A stretch of DNA of 64,000 nt. Origin: Mesorhizobium sp. PAMC28654 (lineage in GTDB: Bacteria > Pseudomonadota > Alphaproteobacteria > Rhizobiales > Rhizobiaceae). Below the pieces are notes generated by a model. It was not told where the DNA came from. It searched no databases and was given only the letters and a program-made list of their open reading frames with translations. Shown one piece after another: positions 10,846 through 20,469 of this stretch. The stretch spans positions 4,340,001 through 4,404,000 of the forward strand of contig NZ_CP085135.1 of assembly GCF_020616515.1 (NCBI RefSeq). Reading direction: 5' to 3'. The position numbers and the translations under genes are program-made. How positions within the stretch are numbered: position 1 is the stretch's first letter; the number at the start of each line of letters is the position of its first letter.

Positions 10846-13029
10846 TTACAAAAAACTCTGCGGATCGATATCAACCTGCACCCTGACCGAGCCGCGCGGC
10901 TTCGGCCCATTGGCGAGCATCGCCCTTATGAAGCCTTGGATGTCGGCGCGGCGCTCGCCCTGGATCAGCAGGCGAAAGCGATGGCGTCCGCCGAGCAGTG
11001 CCAACGGTGCTTCGGCCGGGCCCAGCACGAACAGGTCGGAGGCTTCGGGCGCCGTGCGCCGCAGCGCTCGCGCATGGCCTTCCGCCTCGGCGCGGCTTGC
11101 GGCACTCACGATCACGCCGGCCAGCCGGCCGAATGGCGGCAGCACCGCCCGTTCGCGCTCGGCGATCTCGCGCTCGTAAAAGGCCTCGGCGTCGCCGGAA
11201 ATGATCGCCCGCATCACCGGGTGGTCCGGCTGGAAGGTCTGAAGCAGGCCAAGGCTCTTCTTGCCCGTGCGCCCGGCGCGGCCGGTGACCTGGCTGAGCA
11301 GCTGGAAGGTCCGCTCGGCGGCACGCGGATCGCCATTGGCAAGGCCAAGGTCGGCATCGACGACGCCGACCAGCGTCATGTTCGGGAAATTGTGCCCCTT
11401 GGCGACGAGCTGTGTGCCGATGACGATGTCGGCCTCGCCATTGGCGATGGCTTCGAGCTCCAGCCTGAGGCGCCGCACGCCGCCCATGATATCGGACGAA
11501 AGCACGATCGTGCGCGCGTCAGGGAAATGCGTGACAACCTCTTCGGCGATACGCTCGACGCCCGGTCCGCAAGCCACCAGATGATCGAGCGTGCCGCATT
11601 CCGGACAGGCTTCGGGACGGCGCTCATTGTGGCCGCAATGATGGCAGACGAGCTGGCCGCGAAAGCGGTGCTCGACCAGCCAGGCAGAGCAGACGGGACA
11701 GCCGAAGCGATGGCCGCAGACCCGGCAGAGCGTCAGCGGCGCGTAGCCACGCCGGTTAAGGAACAGCAGGGACTGTTCCTTCTTGTCCAGGGTCCGGCTG
11801 ACATGGTCGAGCAGCACCGGCGACAGAAACCCACCGCGTGCCGGCGGCGCCCGGCGCATGTCGATCGCCTTCAGGTGTGGCAGTGCCGCCTCGGCGAAAC
11901 GGGCGGAGAGAATAGCCCTGTTGTATCGACCCTGCTGGGCGTTGACCCGGCTTTCGACCGACGGCGTCGCCGACGCAAGCACCACCGGGAAGCCGCCGAT
12001 ATGGCCGCGCACGACAGCCATGTCGCGCGCATTGTAGAAGACGCGATCCTCCTGCTTGTAGGCAGGGTCGTGCTCCTCGTCGACGACGATCAGCCCGAGT
12101 TCCTTGAACGGCAGGAACAGCGCCGAGCGCGCGCCGGCGACAACGCGCACGCCGCCCTCGGCCACCTGCCGCCAGACCCTTTCGCGCATCCTTGGCGGCA
12201 GGTCGGAGTGCCATTCTCCCGGCTTGGCCCCGAAACGCTGCTGGAAGCGTTCGAGGAAGGCATGGGTCAGCGCGATCTCCGGCAGCAGGATGAGCACTTG
12301 GCTACCCCGGTCGAGCGCGGCCGCGACCGCCTCGAAATAGACTTCCGTCTTGCCCGATCCCGTCACGCCGTCGAGCAGCGCGACATTGAAGACACCGGCC
12401 GCGACATTGGCGCGCAGCATCTCGGCCGCAGCGCTCTGGTCGGGCATCAGTTCCGGCACGGCGTAACTCGGATCAGGTGCCGCCACCACCGGGCGTGGCG
12501 GGATCATCACCGTTTCGAAGACACCTTGCGCCCGCAGGCCATCGATCACGGTCGACGACACGCCGGCCGCATGGGCGAGACCCGATCGCGTCCAGGCAAG
12601 CCCGCCTTCGGCTGTCTCCAGCACACGCTGCCTTGCGGCAGTCATCCGGTCGGGATCGGCGAGCGTACGCTGCAGCCCCTCGATCCAGGGTTCGGGGTCG
12701 AAAGCCTCGGGCGCCCGCAACAGCATGCGCGCCACCATGCCGGGCGGTGACAGCGTGTATTGCGCGACCCAGTCGACGAAACGACGCATGGCACGATCGA
12801 TCGGCGGGCAGTCGAAGACCTGCTCGATCGGCCGCAATTTCCTGGCGTCGACCTTCTCGACCACGCCGTCCCAGACGATGCCGGCTACCTGGCGCGGACC
12901 GAGTGGAACGCGCACGATCGAGCCCGGCACCACGCGCATGCCTGCGGGCACCGCATAGGTATAGGGGCGTTCGGCTGGCATCGGAACGAGCACGGGCGCG
13001 GCCGTGGCAAAGGGCGAATCTTCGATCAT
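10846..13029 (-). CDS. priA: Primosomal protein N' (replication restart helicase PriA)
   Basis: 3'-5' superfamily 2 DNA helicase that reloads the replisome at stalled forks. The 727-residue protein has the N-terminal 3' DNA-binding domain, Walker A GVTGSGKTEVYF, Walker B VVDEEHDP, and a zinc-binding insertion with CRVCGHRFGCPVC and CHHCGH...CPECG cysteine pairs around residues 440-480, followed by the C-terminal helicase motifs (VAKGHNFPN, QVTGRAGR). Length is typical. It converges with vapC with only ten bases between the stops. Confidence 0.97.
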   Translation of the reverse strand: MIEDSPFATAAPVLVPMPAERPYTYAVPAGMRVVPGSIVRVPLGPRQVAGIVWDGVVEKVDARKLRPIEQVFDCPPIDRAMRRFVDWVAQYTLSPPGMVARMLLRAPEAFDPEPWIEGLQRTLADPDRMTAARQRVLETAEGGLAWTRSGLAHAAGVSSTVIDGLRAQGVFETVMIPPRPVVAAPDPSYAVPELMPDQSAAAEMLRANVAAGVFNVALLDGVTGSGKTEVYFEAVAAALDRGSQVLILLPEIALTHAFLERFQQRFGAKPGEWHSDLPPRMRERVWRQVAEGGVRVVAGARSALFLPFKELGLIVVDEEHDPAYKQEDRVFYNARDMAVVRGHIGGFPVVLASATPSVESRVNAQQGRYNRAILSARFAEAALPHLKAIDMRRAPPARGGFLSPVLLDHVSRTLDKKEQSLLFLNRRGYAPLTLCRVCGHRFGCPVCSAWLVEHRFRGQLVCHHCGHNERRPEACPECGTLDHLVACGPGVERIAEEVVTHFPDARTIVLSSDIMGGVRRLRLELEAIANGEADIVIGTQLVAKGHNFPNMTLVGVVDADLGLANGDPRAAERTFQLLSQVTGRAGRTGKKSLGLLQTFQPDHPVMRAIISGDAEAFYEREIAERERAVLPPFGRLAGVIVSAASRAEAEGHARALRRTAPEASDLFVLGPAEAPLALLGGRHRFRLLIQGERRADIQGFIRAMLANGPKPRGSVRVQVDIDPQSFL

Positions 13030-13119
13030 GATGCGTGACCTTGCCCCTACTTTGCTCTAGATCAAAGGGCAACGCTGAACGTGCCATTCTGGCACGAGAA
13101 AATCGTCAGGAGACCCGCC

Positions 13120-13776
13120 ATGAAATTTTTTGTCGACACCGCCGATGTCAAGGACATCCGTGAACTGAACGACCTGGGGCTGCTCGACGGCGTCACCACC
13201 AATCCGTCGCTGATCCTGAAATCCGGCGGCAAGATCGCCGAGGTAACCAAGCAGATCTGCGACATCGTCAAGGGCCCGGTTTCGGCCGAAGTGACCGCCA
13301 CTGAATATTCGGAGATGATGCAGCAGGCCAAGATTCTGGCGGAGATCGCCGACAATGTCTGCATCAAGGTGCCGCTGACCCTCGACGGCCTGAAGGCCTG
13401 CAAGACGATCCGCACCGAGATGAAACGCATGGTCAACGTCACGCTGTGCTTCTCGGCCAACCAGGCGCTGCTGGCGGCCAAGGCGGGCGCGTCCTTCATC
13501 TCGCCCTTCGTCGGACGCATCGACGATACCGGCATCGACGGCATGGAGCTGATCCAGGAGATCCGGCAGATCTACGACAATTACGATTTCCAGACCGAGA
13601 TCCTCGTCGCTTCGGTCCGCACCGTGAACCATGTCAAGCAGGCCGCCCTCATCGGCGCCGATGTCGCTACGGTGCCGCCGGCAACGCTGAAGGCTTTGGT
13701 CAAGCACCCGTTGACCGACAAGGGCCTGGAGCAGTTCCTTGCCGACTGGGCAAAGACCGGCCAGACGATCGGCTGA
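13120..13776 (+). CDS. tal: Transaldolase / fructose-6-phosphate aldolase family (TalC-type)
   Basis: Small class I aldolase acting in the pentose phosphate pathway. The ATG at 13120, preceded by a CAGGAG site, gives 218 residues, the family length. It begins [13 protein letters not shown] and contains TTNPSLI near residue 26 and the Schiff-base Lys83 in [10 protein letters not shown]. The family contains both transaldolases and fructose-6-phosphate aldolases; the short TalC form is usually annotated transaldolase in rhizobia, but activity is not proven by sequence. A strong terminator follows. Confidence 0.92.
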   Translation: MKFFVDTADVKDIRELNDLGLLDGVTTNPSLILKSGGKIAEVTKQICDIVKGPVSAEVTATEYSEMMQQAKILAEIADNVCIKVPLTLDGLKACKTIRTEMKRMVNVTLCFSANQALLAAKAGASFISPFVGRIDDTGIDGMELIQEIRQIYDNYDFQTEILVASVRTVNHVKQAALIGADVATVPPATLKALVKHPLTDKGLEQFLADWAKTGQTIG

Positions 13777-13801
13777 GATCAAGACAACGGCATCCCAAAA
13801 G

Positions 13802-13828
13802 AAAAGGCCGAGCAATCGGCCTTTTTTC
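13802..13828 (+). terminator. Rho-independent terminator after tal
   Basis: The 7-bp stem AGGCCGA / TCGGCCT with a GCAA loop, extended by flanking A/T pairs and ending in TTTTTT, lies about 25 bases after the tal stop. It may also serve the convergent lptE gene because A residues flank the left arm. Confidence 0.88.
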
Positions 13829-13853
13829 GTTTCGGCACATCAGGCCGGATACC

Positions 13854-14435
13854 CTACCCGGCCGTCTTGCCGTGCTTGATCAGATCCTGGGCAATGGCGA
13901 GATGGAGCACTTCGGCCAGTTCGCGCGCGGCGCGGTTCTCCGCGTCGATCTGCGCCCGGTATGATGCATATTCCTGACGTGGCCGGTCGAAGGACGATGT
14001 GATCGCACGCCTGCCCTTGGAGATCGTTGCGCCGGTCTTGGAGTCGGTCAAGGTGTAGGCGGCCGTCAGTGTCACGCTGCCTGACGTCGGCTCGTCCTCA
14101 TCCGTTGCCACCTGCTCTATCGCAGCCGATTCGACGAGTTCGGTGACGCCAAGATCGAGCGAATAGGCAGGCGAAGCCGGTTCGCCCTGGCCACCGCCAA
14201 GCCCGAAGACCAGGTTGTTGCGAACCTGCTGGGCATAGCGCGTCTTGACCGGCTTGATGCCGATCGAGGCAAGCTCGGCGGTGGGGCTGACTTGCGAACC
14301 GGGGGTCAGCGGCGCGCTCGAATAGAGCGGGCGCACCGTGCACGCGGAAACCAGCGCCATGCAGGCGAGGCCGAAAAGCGCCATGCGGCGCAGGGAACGC
14401 GTCACTTGCGTCTTCTCCGGATCAGGCAACGACAT
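13854..14435 (-). CDS. lptE: LPS-assembly lipoprotein LptE
   Basis: Outer-membrane lipoprotein that plugs and folds the LptD translocon in lipopolysaccharide export. The 193-residue protein has a lipoprotein signal with lipobox VSAC (Cys32) followed by TVRPLYS, the typical start of mature alphaproteobacterial LptE. Its start overlaps the end of leuS by 14 bases, the usual leuS-lptE arrangement in this group. Assignment rests on the lipobox, length and context more than on catalytic motifs, since the family has none. Confidence 0.87.
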   Translation of the reverse strand: MSLPDPEKTQVTRSLRRMALFGLACMALVSACTVRPLYSSAPLTPGSQVSPTAELASIGIKPVKTRYAQQVRNNLVFGLGGGQGEPASPAYSLDLGVTELVESAAIEQVATDEDEPTSGSVTLTAAYTLTDSKTGATISKGRRAITSSFDRPRQEYASYRAQIDAENRAARELAEVLHLAIAQDLIKHGKTAG

Positions 14436-17046
14436 TGACGATCCTCTGCGGGACGATGATCACCTTGCGTGGTGCCTTACCTTCGAGCGCTTTCTGCACG
14501 AAGTCGAGAGCGAGCACCGCTTTTTCGACCGCACCTTGGTCCGCGTCGCGGGCAATTGTCAAATCCCCACGCTTCTTGCCGTTGACCTGGACCGGCAGGA
14601 CGATCTCGCTGTCGACAATGAGCGACGGATCGTAGGCCGGCCACGGCCGCTCGGCGACCAGATCGGTGCCGCCAAGCGTGTGCCAGCATTCCTCGGCCAG
14701 ATGCGGCATGACCGGCGCGATCAGGTGCACGAGAATGTCCACCGCCTCGCGGCAGGCGCCTTTCAGCGCCGCGTCGGCCTTGCCTTCCACCACCTCGTTC
14801 AGCGGTGTCGTCAGCGCATTGGCCAGTTCGTAGACACGGGCAATGGCACGGTTGAAGGCGAGCTTCTCGATATCCTCGCCGACAGCCTTCAACATCTTGT
14901 GCGCGGCCTTGGAAACCACCCCGGCCTCGCCGTCCCTGGCTGCGGCCGGCTGGATTGCGGCGAGTGATTCGGCCGCTGTCGACACCAGGCGCCAGATGCG
15001 CTGCATGAAGCGATGCGCGCCGGCGGCACCGTCATCGGTCCATTCCACGTCGCGCTCGGGCGGCGAATCTGACAGCATGAACCAGCGGGCCGTGTCGGCG
15101 CCGTAACCGTCGGTGATCTCTTCCGGGCTCACCGTGTTCTTCTTCGACTTCGACATCTTCTCGAGCGGTCCGATCGACACCTCGTCGCCGGTGGCGATCT
15201 CGATGGCGCGGCGATTGCCCTCCGCGTCCTCAAGCCGCACCTCGCTCGGCGCCAGCCAGCGGCCATTCGATGCGCCGCCGACCCGGTAGGTCTCGTGCAC
15301 CACCATGCCCTGGGTGAACAGGCCCTTGAATGGCTCGGCCAGATCGACATGGCCGGTCTCGCGCATGGCGCGGGTGAAGAAGCGCGAATAGAGCAGGTGC
15401 AGGATCGCGTGCTCGATGCCGCCAATGTACTGGTCGACCGGCAGCCATTCGTTCGCGGCCTTGGGATCGGTCGGCTCATGCGCCCAGGGCGCGGTGAAGC
15501 GGGCGAAATACCAGGACGAATCGACGAACGTATCCATCGTGTCGGTTTCGCGGCGCGCGTCCTTGCCGCACCGCGGGCATTCGACATGGCGCCATGTCGG
15601 ATGGCGGTCGAGCGGATTGCCCGGCCGGTCGAACTCGACATCATCCGGCAGCTTGACCGGCAGGTCGGCCTTCGGCACCGGCACCACGCCGCAATCCTCG
15701 CAATGGATCATCGGGATCGGGCAGCCCCAGTAGCGCTGGCGCGAAATGCCCCAGTCGCGCAGGCGGAAATTCACCTTGCGCTCGGCCATCGGCCGGTTGC
15801 CGATCGTCTTCTGCTCCAGCAGCCTGGCCACCTCGTCGAAAGCCTGGGTCGGCTTCATGCCGTCGAGGAAACGCGAATTGATCATCGCGCCGTCATCGCC
15901 GTAGGCCACGTCGATGATCTGGAAGGTCGCCTGATTCTCGCCCTCCGGCATCACCACCGGCACCACCGACAGGCCGTATTTATTGGCGAAGTCGAGGTCA
16001 CGCTGGTCGTGCGCCGGGCAGCCGAAGATGGCGCCGGTGCCGTATTCCATCAGCACGAAATTGGCGACGTAGACAGGCAGCGTCCAGCTGTCGTCGAACG
16101 GATGGACAACGCGGATGCCGGTGTCGAAACCCTTCTTCTCGGCCGTCTCCAGCGCCGCCACCGAAGTACCCATGTGGCGGATCTCTTCGATGAACTTCGC
16201 CAGCGCTGGATTGTTCTCGGCGGCCTTCCTGGCCAGCGGATGGTCGGCGGCGATCGCCATGAAAGAGGCGCCGAAAATGGTGTCGGGCCTGGTCGTGTAG
16301 ACTTCCAGTTCGTGTTCGCCGGCAACGTCCGAGGCCAGCGGCCAGCGGATCAGCAGGCCCTCGGAACGGCCGATCCAGTTCTGCTGCATCAGCTTCACTT
16401 TTTCGGGCCATTCGTCGAGGCCGTCGAGCGAGTCCAGCAGGTCCTGCGCGAAATCGGTGATCTTGAAGAACCACTGGGTCAGCTCACGCTGTTCGACCAG
16501 CGCGCCGGAGCGCCAGCCACGGCCATCGATGACCTGCTCGTTGGCGAGCACGGTCATGTCCTCCGGGTCCCAGTTGACCTTGGAGGATTTGCGCGTCACC
16601 AGCCCCTTCTCGACGAAGTCGAGGAACAGCATCTGCTGGCGGTGGTAATAGTCGACGTCGCAGGTGGCGAATTCGCGCGCCCAGTCCAGCGACAGGCCCA
16701 TGACCTTGAGCTGCTCGCGCATGGCGGCGATGTTCTTGTAGGTCCATTCCTTGGGATGGACCTTGTTCTGCATGGCCGCGTTTTCGGCCGGCATGCCGAA
16801 GGCATCCCAGCCCATCGGGTGCAGCACGTTGAACCCCTTGGCCCGCTTGTAGCGCGCCACCACGTCGCCCATCGTGTAGTTGCGGGTGTGTCCGATATGG
16901 ATATTCCCCGACGGATAGGGGAACATCTCCAGCACATAGTATTTCGGGCGCGGATCGTTGTTGTCAGCTTCGAACAGCTTCTTGGCGTCCCAGGCCTTCT
17001 GCCATTTGGGCTCTGATATGCGCGGATTGTATCGTTCGGTTGCCAT
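14422..17046 (-). CDS. leuS: Leucine--tRNA ligase
   Basis: Class I aminoacyl-tRNA synthetase (EC 6.1.1.4). The ATG at 17046 gives 874 residues, beginning [19 protein letters not shown]; upstream in-frame starts would add unconserved residues. The HIGH motif is in [15 protein letters not shown], the CP1 editing domain and the zinc-finger-like CEDCG...CPRCG insertion follow, and the KMSKS motif reads [11 protein letters not shown]. It is co-transcribed with lptE. Confidence 0.98.
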   Translation of the reverse strand: MATERYNPRISEPKWQKAWDAKKLFEADNNDPRPKYYVLEMFPYPSGNIHIGHTRNYTMGDVVARYKRAKGFNVLHPMGWDAFGMPAENAAMQNKVHPKEWTYKNIAAMREQLKVMGLSLDWAREFATCDVDYYHRQQMLFLDFVEKGLVTRKSSKVNWDPEDMTVLANEQVIDGRGWRSGALVEQRELTQWFFKITDFAQDLLDSLDGLDEWPEKVKLMQQNWIGRSEGLLIRWPLASDVAGEHELEVYTTRPDTIFGASFMAIAADHPLARKAAENNPALAKFIEEIRHMGTSVAALETAEKKGFDTGIRVVHPFDDSWTLPVYVANFVLMEYGTGAIFGCPAHDQRDLDFANKYGLSVVPVVMPEGENQATFQIIDVAYGDDGAMINSRFLDGMKPTQAFDEVARLLEQKTIGNRPMAERKVNFRLRDWGISRQRYWGCPIPMIHCEDCGVVPVPKADLPVKLPDDVEFDRPGNPLDRHPTWRHVECPRCGKDARRETDTMDTFVDSSWYFARFTAPWAHEPTDPKAANEWLPVDQYIGGIEHAILHLLYSRFFTRAMRETGHVDLAEPFKGLFTQGMVVHETYRVGGASNGRWLAPSEVRLEDAEGNRRAIEIATGDEVSIGPLEKMSKSKKNTVSPEEITDGYGADTARWFMLSDSPPERDVEWTDDGAAGAHRFMQRIWRLVSTAAESLAAIQPAAARDGEAGVVSKAAHKMLKAVGEDIEKLAFNRAIARVYELANALTTPLNEVVEGKADAALKGACREAVDILVHLIAPVMPHLAEECWHTLGGTDLVAERPWPAYDPSLIVDSEIVLPVQVNGKKRGDLTIARDADQGAVEKAVLALDFVQKALEGKAPRKVIIVPQRIVNVVA

Positions 17047-17200
17047 GGGACGTTTTTCACTTAAAAGCATCGCGGACTGCGGGCGACAGCTCGGCAGTTC
17101 AGGGAATGTGGTCCGGGTGTTCACCATGGTTTGGCAAACCCGTCAACCATATGGGTATCGCGTCGGTTAAAAACGCGGGTCAAAACAGCAGGATTCAGAC

Positions 17201-17863
17201 ATGGGCGACGCCGTTCAGCAGTTTTTCGCGGTCAGGGCCAGGATCGCCGCCGCCGAGCGCGAGGCGGCTCGCGAGGCCGGCGGCGTAACACTGGTCGCGG
17301 TTTCCAAGACCTTCGACACCGCCGACATCCAGCCGGTGATCGAGGCCGGCCAGCGCGTCTTCGGCGAAAACCGCGTGCAGGAAGCGCAAGGCAAATGGCC
17401 GGCTCTAAAGGAGGCTTTCCCCGATATCGAGCTGCATCTCATCGGCCCGCTGCAGTCGAACAAGGCGAAGGAAGCGGTGGCCCTGTTCGATGTCATCGAG
17501 ACGGTCGATCGCGAGAAGATCGCCGCCGAACTCGCCAAGGAGATCGCGAGGCAGGACCGCGCTCCAAAACTCTATGTCCAGGTCAACACCGGTTCCGAAC
17601 CCCAGAAGGCCGGCATCGAGCCCCGCGAGGCCGTCGCCTTCGTCGCCCGCTGCCGCGATACCCATGGCCTCGCCATCGAAGGCCTGATGTGCATCCCGCC
17701 GGCCGACGAGAACCCCGGCCCGCATTTTGCACTGTTGGAAAAACTTGCGCGCGAGGCCGGCGCCGCCAAACTGTCGATGGGCATGTCCGGCGACTACGAG
17801 ACGGCGATAGCCTTCGGCGCCACCAGTGTCAGGGTCGGTTCTGCGATTTTCGGCAGCCGGTAG
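17201..17863 (+). CDS. yggS: YggS family pyridoxal phosphate homeostasis protein
   Basis: COG0325 PLP-binding protein (PLPBP) with alanine-racemase-like barrel; it buffers free pyridoxal phosphate and has no established catalytic activity. The 220-residue protein has the PLP-binding Lys36 in LVAVSKTF, the FGENRVQEA block and the C-terminal MGMSGDYETAI and VRVGSAIFG phosphate-binding segments. It is divergent from leuS. Confidence 0.95.
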   Translation: MGDAVQQFFAVRARIAAAEREAAREAGGVTLVAVSKTFDTADIQPVIEAGQRVFGENRVQEAQGKWPALKEAFPDIELHLIGPLQSNKAKEAVALFDVIETVDREKIAAELAKEIARQDRAPKLYVQVNTGSEPQKAGIEPREAVAFVARCRDTHGLAIEGLMCIPPADENPGPHFALLEKLAREAGAAKLSMGMSGDYETAIAFGATSVRVGSAIFGSR

Positions 17864-17882
17864 TAGCTCTGCTGGTCTGGTG

Positions 17883-17888
17883 TATAAT
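17883..17888 (+). promoter_or_regulatory. Candidate -10 box before the orphan antitoxin gene
   Basis: A perfect TATAAT lies 29 bases before the ATG at 17917, between the yggS stop and the antitoxin. No good -35 hexamer is visible at the right spacing. Confidence 0.35.
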
Positions 17889-17916
17889 TTGCGAAGCTAT
17901 TCAGCGGGCAGCCCTT

Positions 17917-18171
17917 ATGAAATGGGATATTCAGAGCGCAAAGAGCAATCTCTCGAAACTGGTAGGTCAGTCTCGCGAAAAAGGGCCGCAAACCATTAGC
18001 GTGCGCGGAATGCCAGTTGCCGTCGTGCTGGCTGTCGAGGACTCTGAACGGTTTGTCGCTGAAAAACCTTCGCTTGCGGAATATCGTCTTTCCGGTCCCG
18101 AGTGGGATGACGACCTCGTCGAGGAGGTCAATCGCCGCTCGAACACGATGATCCGAGCCGTTGATCTCTGA
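17917..18171 (+). CDS. Unpaired Phd/YefM-like antitoxin
   Basis: The 84-residue protein starts MKWDIQSAKSNLSKLVGQS and continues with GPQTISVRGMPVAVVLAVED, the Phd/YefM fold in which the protein normally represses its own promoter. The C-terminal half (PSLAEYRLSGPEWDDDLVEE) is acidic, as expected of a toxin-binding tail. No toxin-sized frame follows: the next gene starts at 18322 and encodes an aldo/keto reductase. It is either an orphan repressor or the remnant of a lost module. Confidence 0.75.
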   Translation: MKWDIQSAKSNLSKLVGQSREKGPQTISVRGMPVAVVLAVEDSERFVAEKPSLAEYRLSGPEWDDDLVEEVNRRSNTMIRAVDL

Positions 18172-18321
18172 TAAATTCTGAGACCACCATCATAAATGCA
18201 GCGGTAATGGCGGTCGACCGAGGATGGTCCAGCTTGAAAGGTCCATTACGCCAAGTCTAGAAACGAAACGTACCGTTCCTATTCGCCTTGCGTCATCACA
18301 ATTCTCTTGGAGTCTCCACCC

Positions 18322-19371
18322 ATGCGTTACAATCAGCTTGGAAATACGGGGATGTTCGTCTCCGAACTGTGCCTCGGCACCATGACCTTCGGCGCCGCCG
18401 GGGAAAATGCCCAATGGGGCCTGATCGCCAGCCTCGACCAGAAGGGCGTGAACGAGATCGTTGCCCGCTCGCTGGTCGCCGGCGTCAACTTCTTCGACAC
18501 GGCCGACGTCTACTCGTTCGGCGAGTCCGAGCGACTGCTCGGCCAGTCGCTCAGGGATCTCGGCGTCGCCAGGTCGAACGTGGTCATCGCCACCAAGGTC
18601 CACGGCGCCATGGGCGAGGGCCCGAACCAGCGGGGCTCGTCGCGAGGCCACATCATGGATTCGGTCGATGCCAGCCTGGAGCGCCTGCAACTCGACCATA
18701 TCGACCTCTACCAGCTGCATGGCACCGACACCGTGACGCCGATCGACGAGACCTTGCGGGCGCTGGACGACCTCGTTGCCAGCGGCAAGGTTCGCTATGT
18801 CGGCGTTTCCAACTGGGCGGCGTGGCGCATCGCCAAGGCGCTGGGCATTGCCGACCGCAAGGGCTTTGCCCGTTTCGAGACCATCCAGTCCTACTACTCG
18901 ATCGCCGGCCGCGACCTCGAGCGCGAGATCGTGCCTTTGCTCAACGAGGAGAAGCTTGGACTGATGGTCTGGTCGCCGCTGGCGGGCGGCCTGCTGTCCG
19001 GCAAATACGGACCTGGCGCAGCTGGCAATGGCGAGGGCCGCCGCGCCAGCTTCAACTTCCCGCCGGTCAACGAGGACCGTGCCTGGGCGGCTGTCGCGGT
19101 GATGCGCGAGATCGCACGCAAGCACGATGTCAGCGTCGCCACGGTGGCGCTCGGTTATGTGCTGGCGAAACCCTTTGTGATGAGCGTCATCATCGGCGCC
19201 AGCCGCATGGAACAGCTCGAACAGAACCTCGCCGCGACCCAGCTGAAGCTCGACACGGATGATCTTGTCCGTCTCGACGAGGTCAGCGCGCTGCCGGCCG
19301 AATATCCCGGCTGGATGCTCGAACGCCAGGCGGCGGGCCGACGCCCGGCGCCGTTCACACCGAAAGCATAG
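18322..19371 (+). CDS. Aldo/keto reductase (Tas/YajO-like)
   Basis: NADPH-dependent oxidoreductase of the AKR superfamily, (beta/alpha)8 barrel. The ATG at 18322, preceded by a GGAG site, gives 349 residues. It begins MRYNQLGNTGMFVSELCLGT; the catalytic Asp and Tyr are in FFDTADVYSFGESE (about residues 63-76), the catalytic His in DLYQLHG, and the C-terminal VIIGASRMEQLEQNL contacts cofactor. It is similar to the second reductase at 21709; the two bracket a LysR-MFS pair. Substrate unknown. Confidence 0.9.
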   Translation: MRYNQLGNTGMFVSELCLGTMTFGAAGENAQWGLIASLDQKGVNEIVARSLVAGVNFFDTADVYSFGESERLLGQSLRDLGVARSNVVIATKVHGAMGEGPNQRGSSRGHIMDSVDASLERLQLDHIDLYQLHGTDTVTPIDETLRALDDLVASGKVRYVGVSNWAAWRIAKALGIADRKGFARFETIQSYYSIAGRDLEREIVPLLNEEKLGLMVWSPLAGGLLSGKYGPGAAGNGEGRRASFNFPPVNEDRAWAAVAVMREIARKHDVSVATVALGYVLAKPFVMSVIIGASRMEQLEQNLAATQLKLDTDDLVRLDEVSALPAEYPGWMLERQAAGRRPAPFTPKA

Positions 19372-19422
19372 CGCCCAGCCAGACATCTCGGGAGCCCGAC
19401 GGCTCCCGAGAGCCTGCTCCTG

Positions 19423-20331
19423 TCAGGTCAGCCGCACGGTCTCGGCCAGGAAATCGAGAAACGCGCGCACGCGCGCCGGCAGATGCCGGCCCTGTCCTAC
19501 ATAGACCGCGTGGGTGACCTCCTGGTCACCGGGATTGAAGCCCTCCAGCAGCGGTACCAGCCGACCGGCGGCGATATCGCCAGCGACATGCCAGCGCGCC
19601 AGCCTGGAGATGCCGGCTCCGGCAAGTGTCATCAGCCGCATCGCCTCGCCGTCGCTGACCAGGGTGTTGCCCGTGATCGGGACCGTGACGGCGTTGCCGG
19701 CCTCGTCGAGGAACGGCCAGCCGTCGACATGCCGCACGAAGCAGAAGCCCATGCGATTATGCCCATCGAGATCGGCCGGTGTCAGCGGCGTGCCATGCAT
19801 GCCTAGATAGCTCGGCGCGGCAACGACCACCACCGGGCTTTGCCCGAGCTTGCGCGCCACCAGCCGGGATTCGCTGAGTGGCCCCGCTCGAACGGCGACA
19901 TCGGCCCGTTCCGCCATCAGGTCGATGACGCTGTCGGTCAGCACCAGATCGACCGAAATCTCGGGATAGCGTTCGAGGAAATCGGGCAGAAGCGGGATCA
20001 GCCGGTGTACCCCGAAGGGTACGTAGGTGTTGACGCGAAGCCGCCCGCGCGGCGCGGCCCCCGCTGCCGCCTCGCGCTCGGCGGCCGCCAGGTCGGCCAG
20101 GATGCGCAGACCGCTATCGTAGAATGCGGTCCCTTCCGGGGTGAGTTGCAGCTTGCGCGTCGAACGGCTGACCAGCCGCGCACCAAGCCGAGCCTCCAGC
20201 CGCGCGATCAGCTTGCTTACCGCCGACGGTGTCATGCGCAACATGCGCGCCGCGGCTGAAAAGCTGCCCGCCTCCACAACGCGGACAAACACTTCTATCT
20301 CGCCGGAGCGGTTGACGTCGTGTCTGGCCAT
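19423..20331 (-). CDS. LysR family transcriptional regulator
   Basis: DNA-binding regulator with an N-terminal winged helix-turn-helix (residues about 12-70, SFSAAARMLRMTPSAVSKLIA) and a C-terminal periplasmic-binding-type effector domain. The ATG at 20331 gives 302 residues, the family norm. It is divergent from the MFS gene at 20470 and probably controls it; a perfect palindrome sits directly upstream of its start codon. The effector is unknown. Confidence 0.92.
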   Translation of the reverse strand: MARHDVNRSGEIEVFVRVVEAGSFSAAARMLRMTPSAVSKLIARLEARLGARLVSRSTRKLQLTPEGTAFYDSGLRILADLAAAEREAAAGAAPRGRLRVNTYVPFGVHRLIPLLPDFLERYPEISVDLVLTDSVIDLMAERADVAVRAGPLSESRLVARKLGQSPVVVVAAPSYLGMHGTPLTPADLDGHNRMGFCFVRHVDGWPFLDEAGNAVTVPITGNTLVSDGEAMRLMTLAGAGISRLARWHVAGDIAAGRLVPLLEGFNPGDQEVTHAVYVGQGRHLPARVRAFLDFLAETVRLT

Positions 20332-20350
20332 CTGTGAATCTATTTCACAG
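20332..20350. promoter_or_regulatory. Palindromic LysR-type operator candidate
   Basis: CTGTGAATCTATTTCACAG is a perfect 7-bp inverted repeat with a 5-base spacer, immediately before the lysR-type start codon and in the divergent region with the MFS gene. Size and position fit the autoregulatory site of LysR-type regulators. Confidence 0.5.
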
Positions 20351-20469
20351 AAAATGTTCCCAAGGCAAGTCTGGTTCACAATGCATGCCGGCACGATCTT
20401 TCAGGTCGGGGGCGCGGTTTGGACGAGGCGCCCATTGCATCAACCGCCCGTCTTCGAAGTGAGAACCCC

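Noticed and set aside
10936..12750. A 604-codon open frame opposite priA
   Set aside because: Composition is that of an antisense frame (Arg/Gln/His-rich), and priA on the other strand is intact and conserved.
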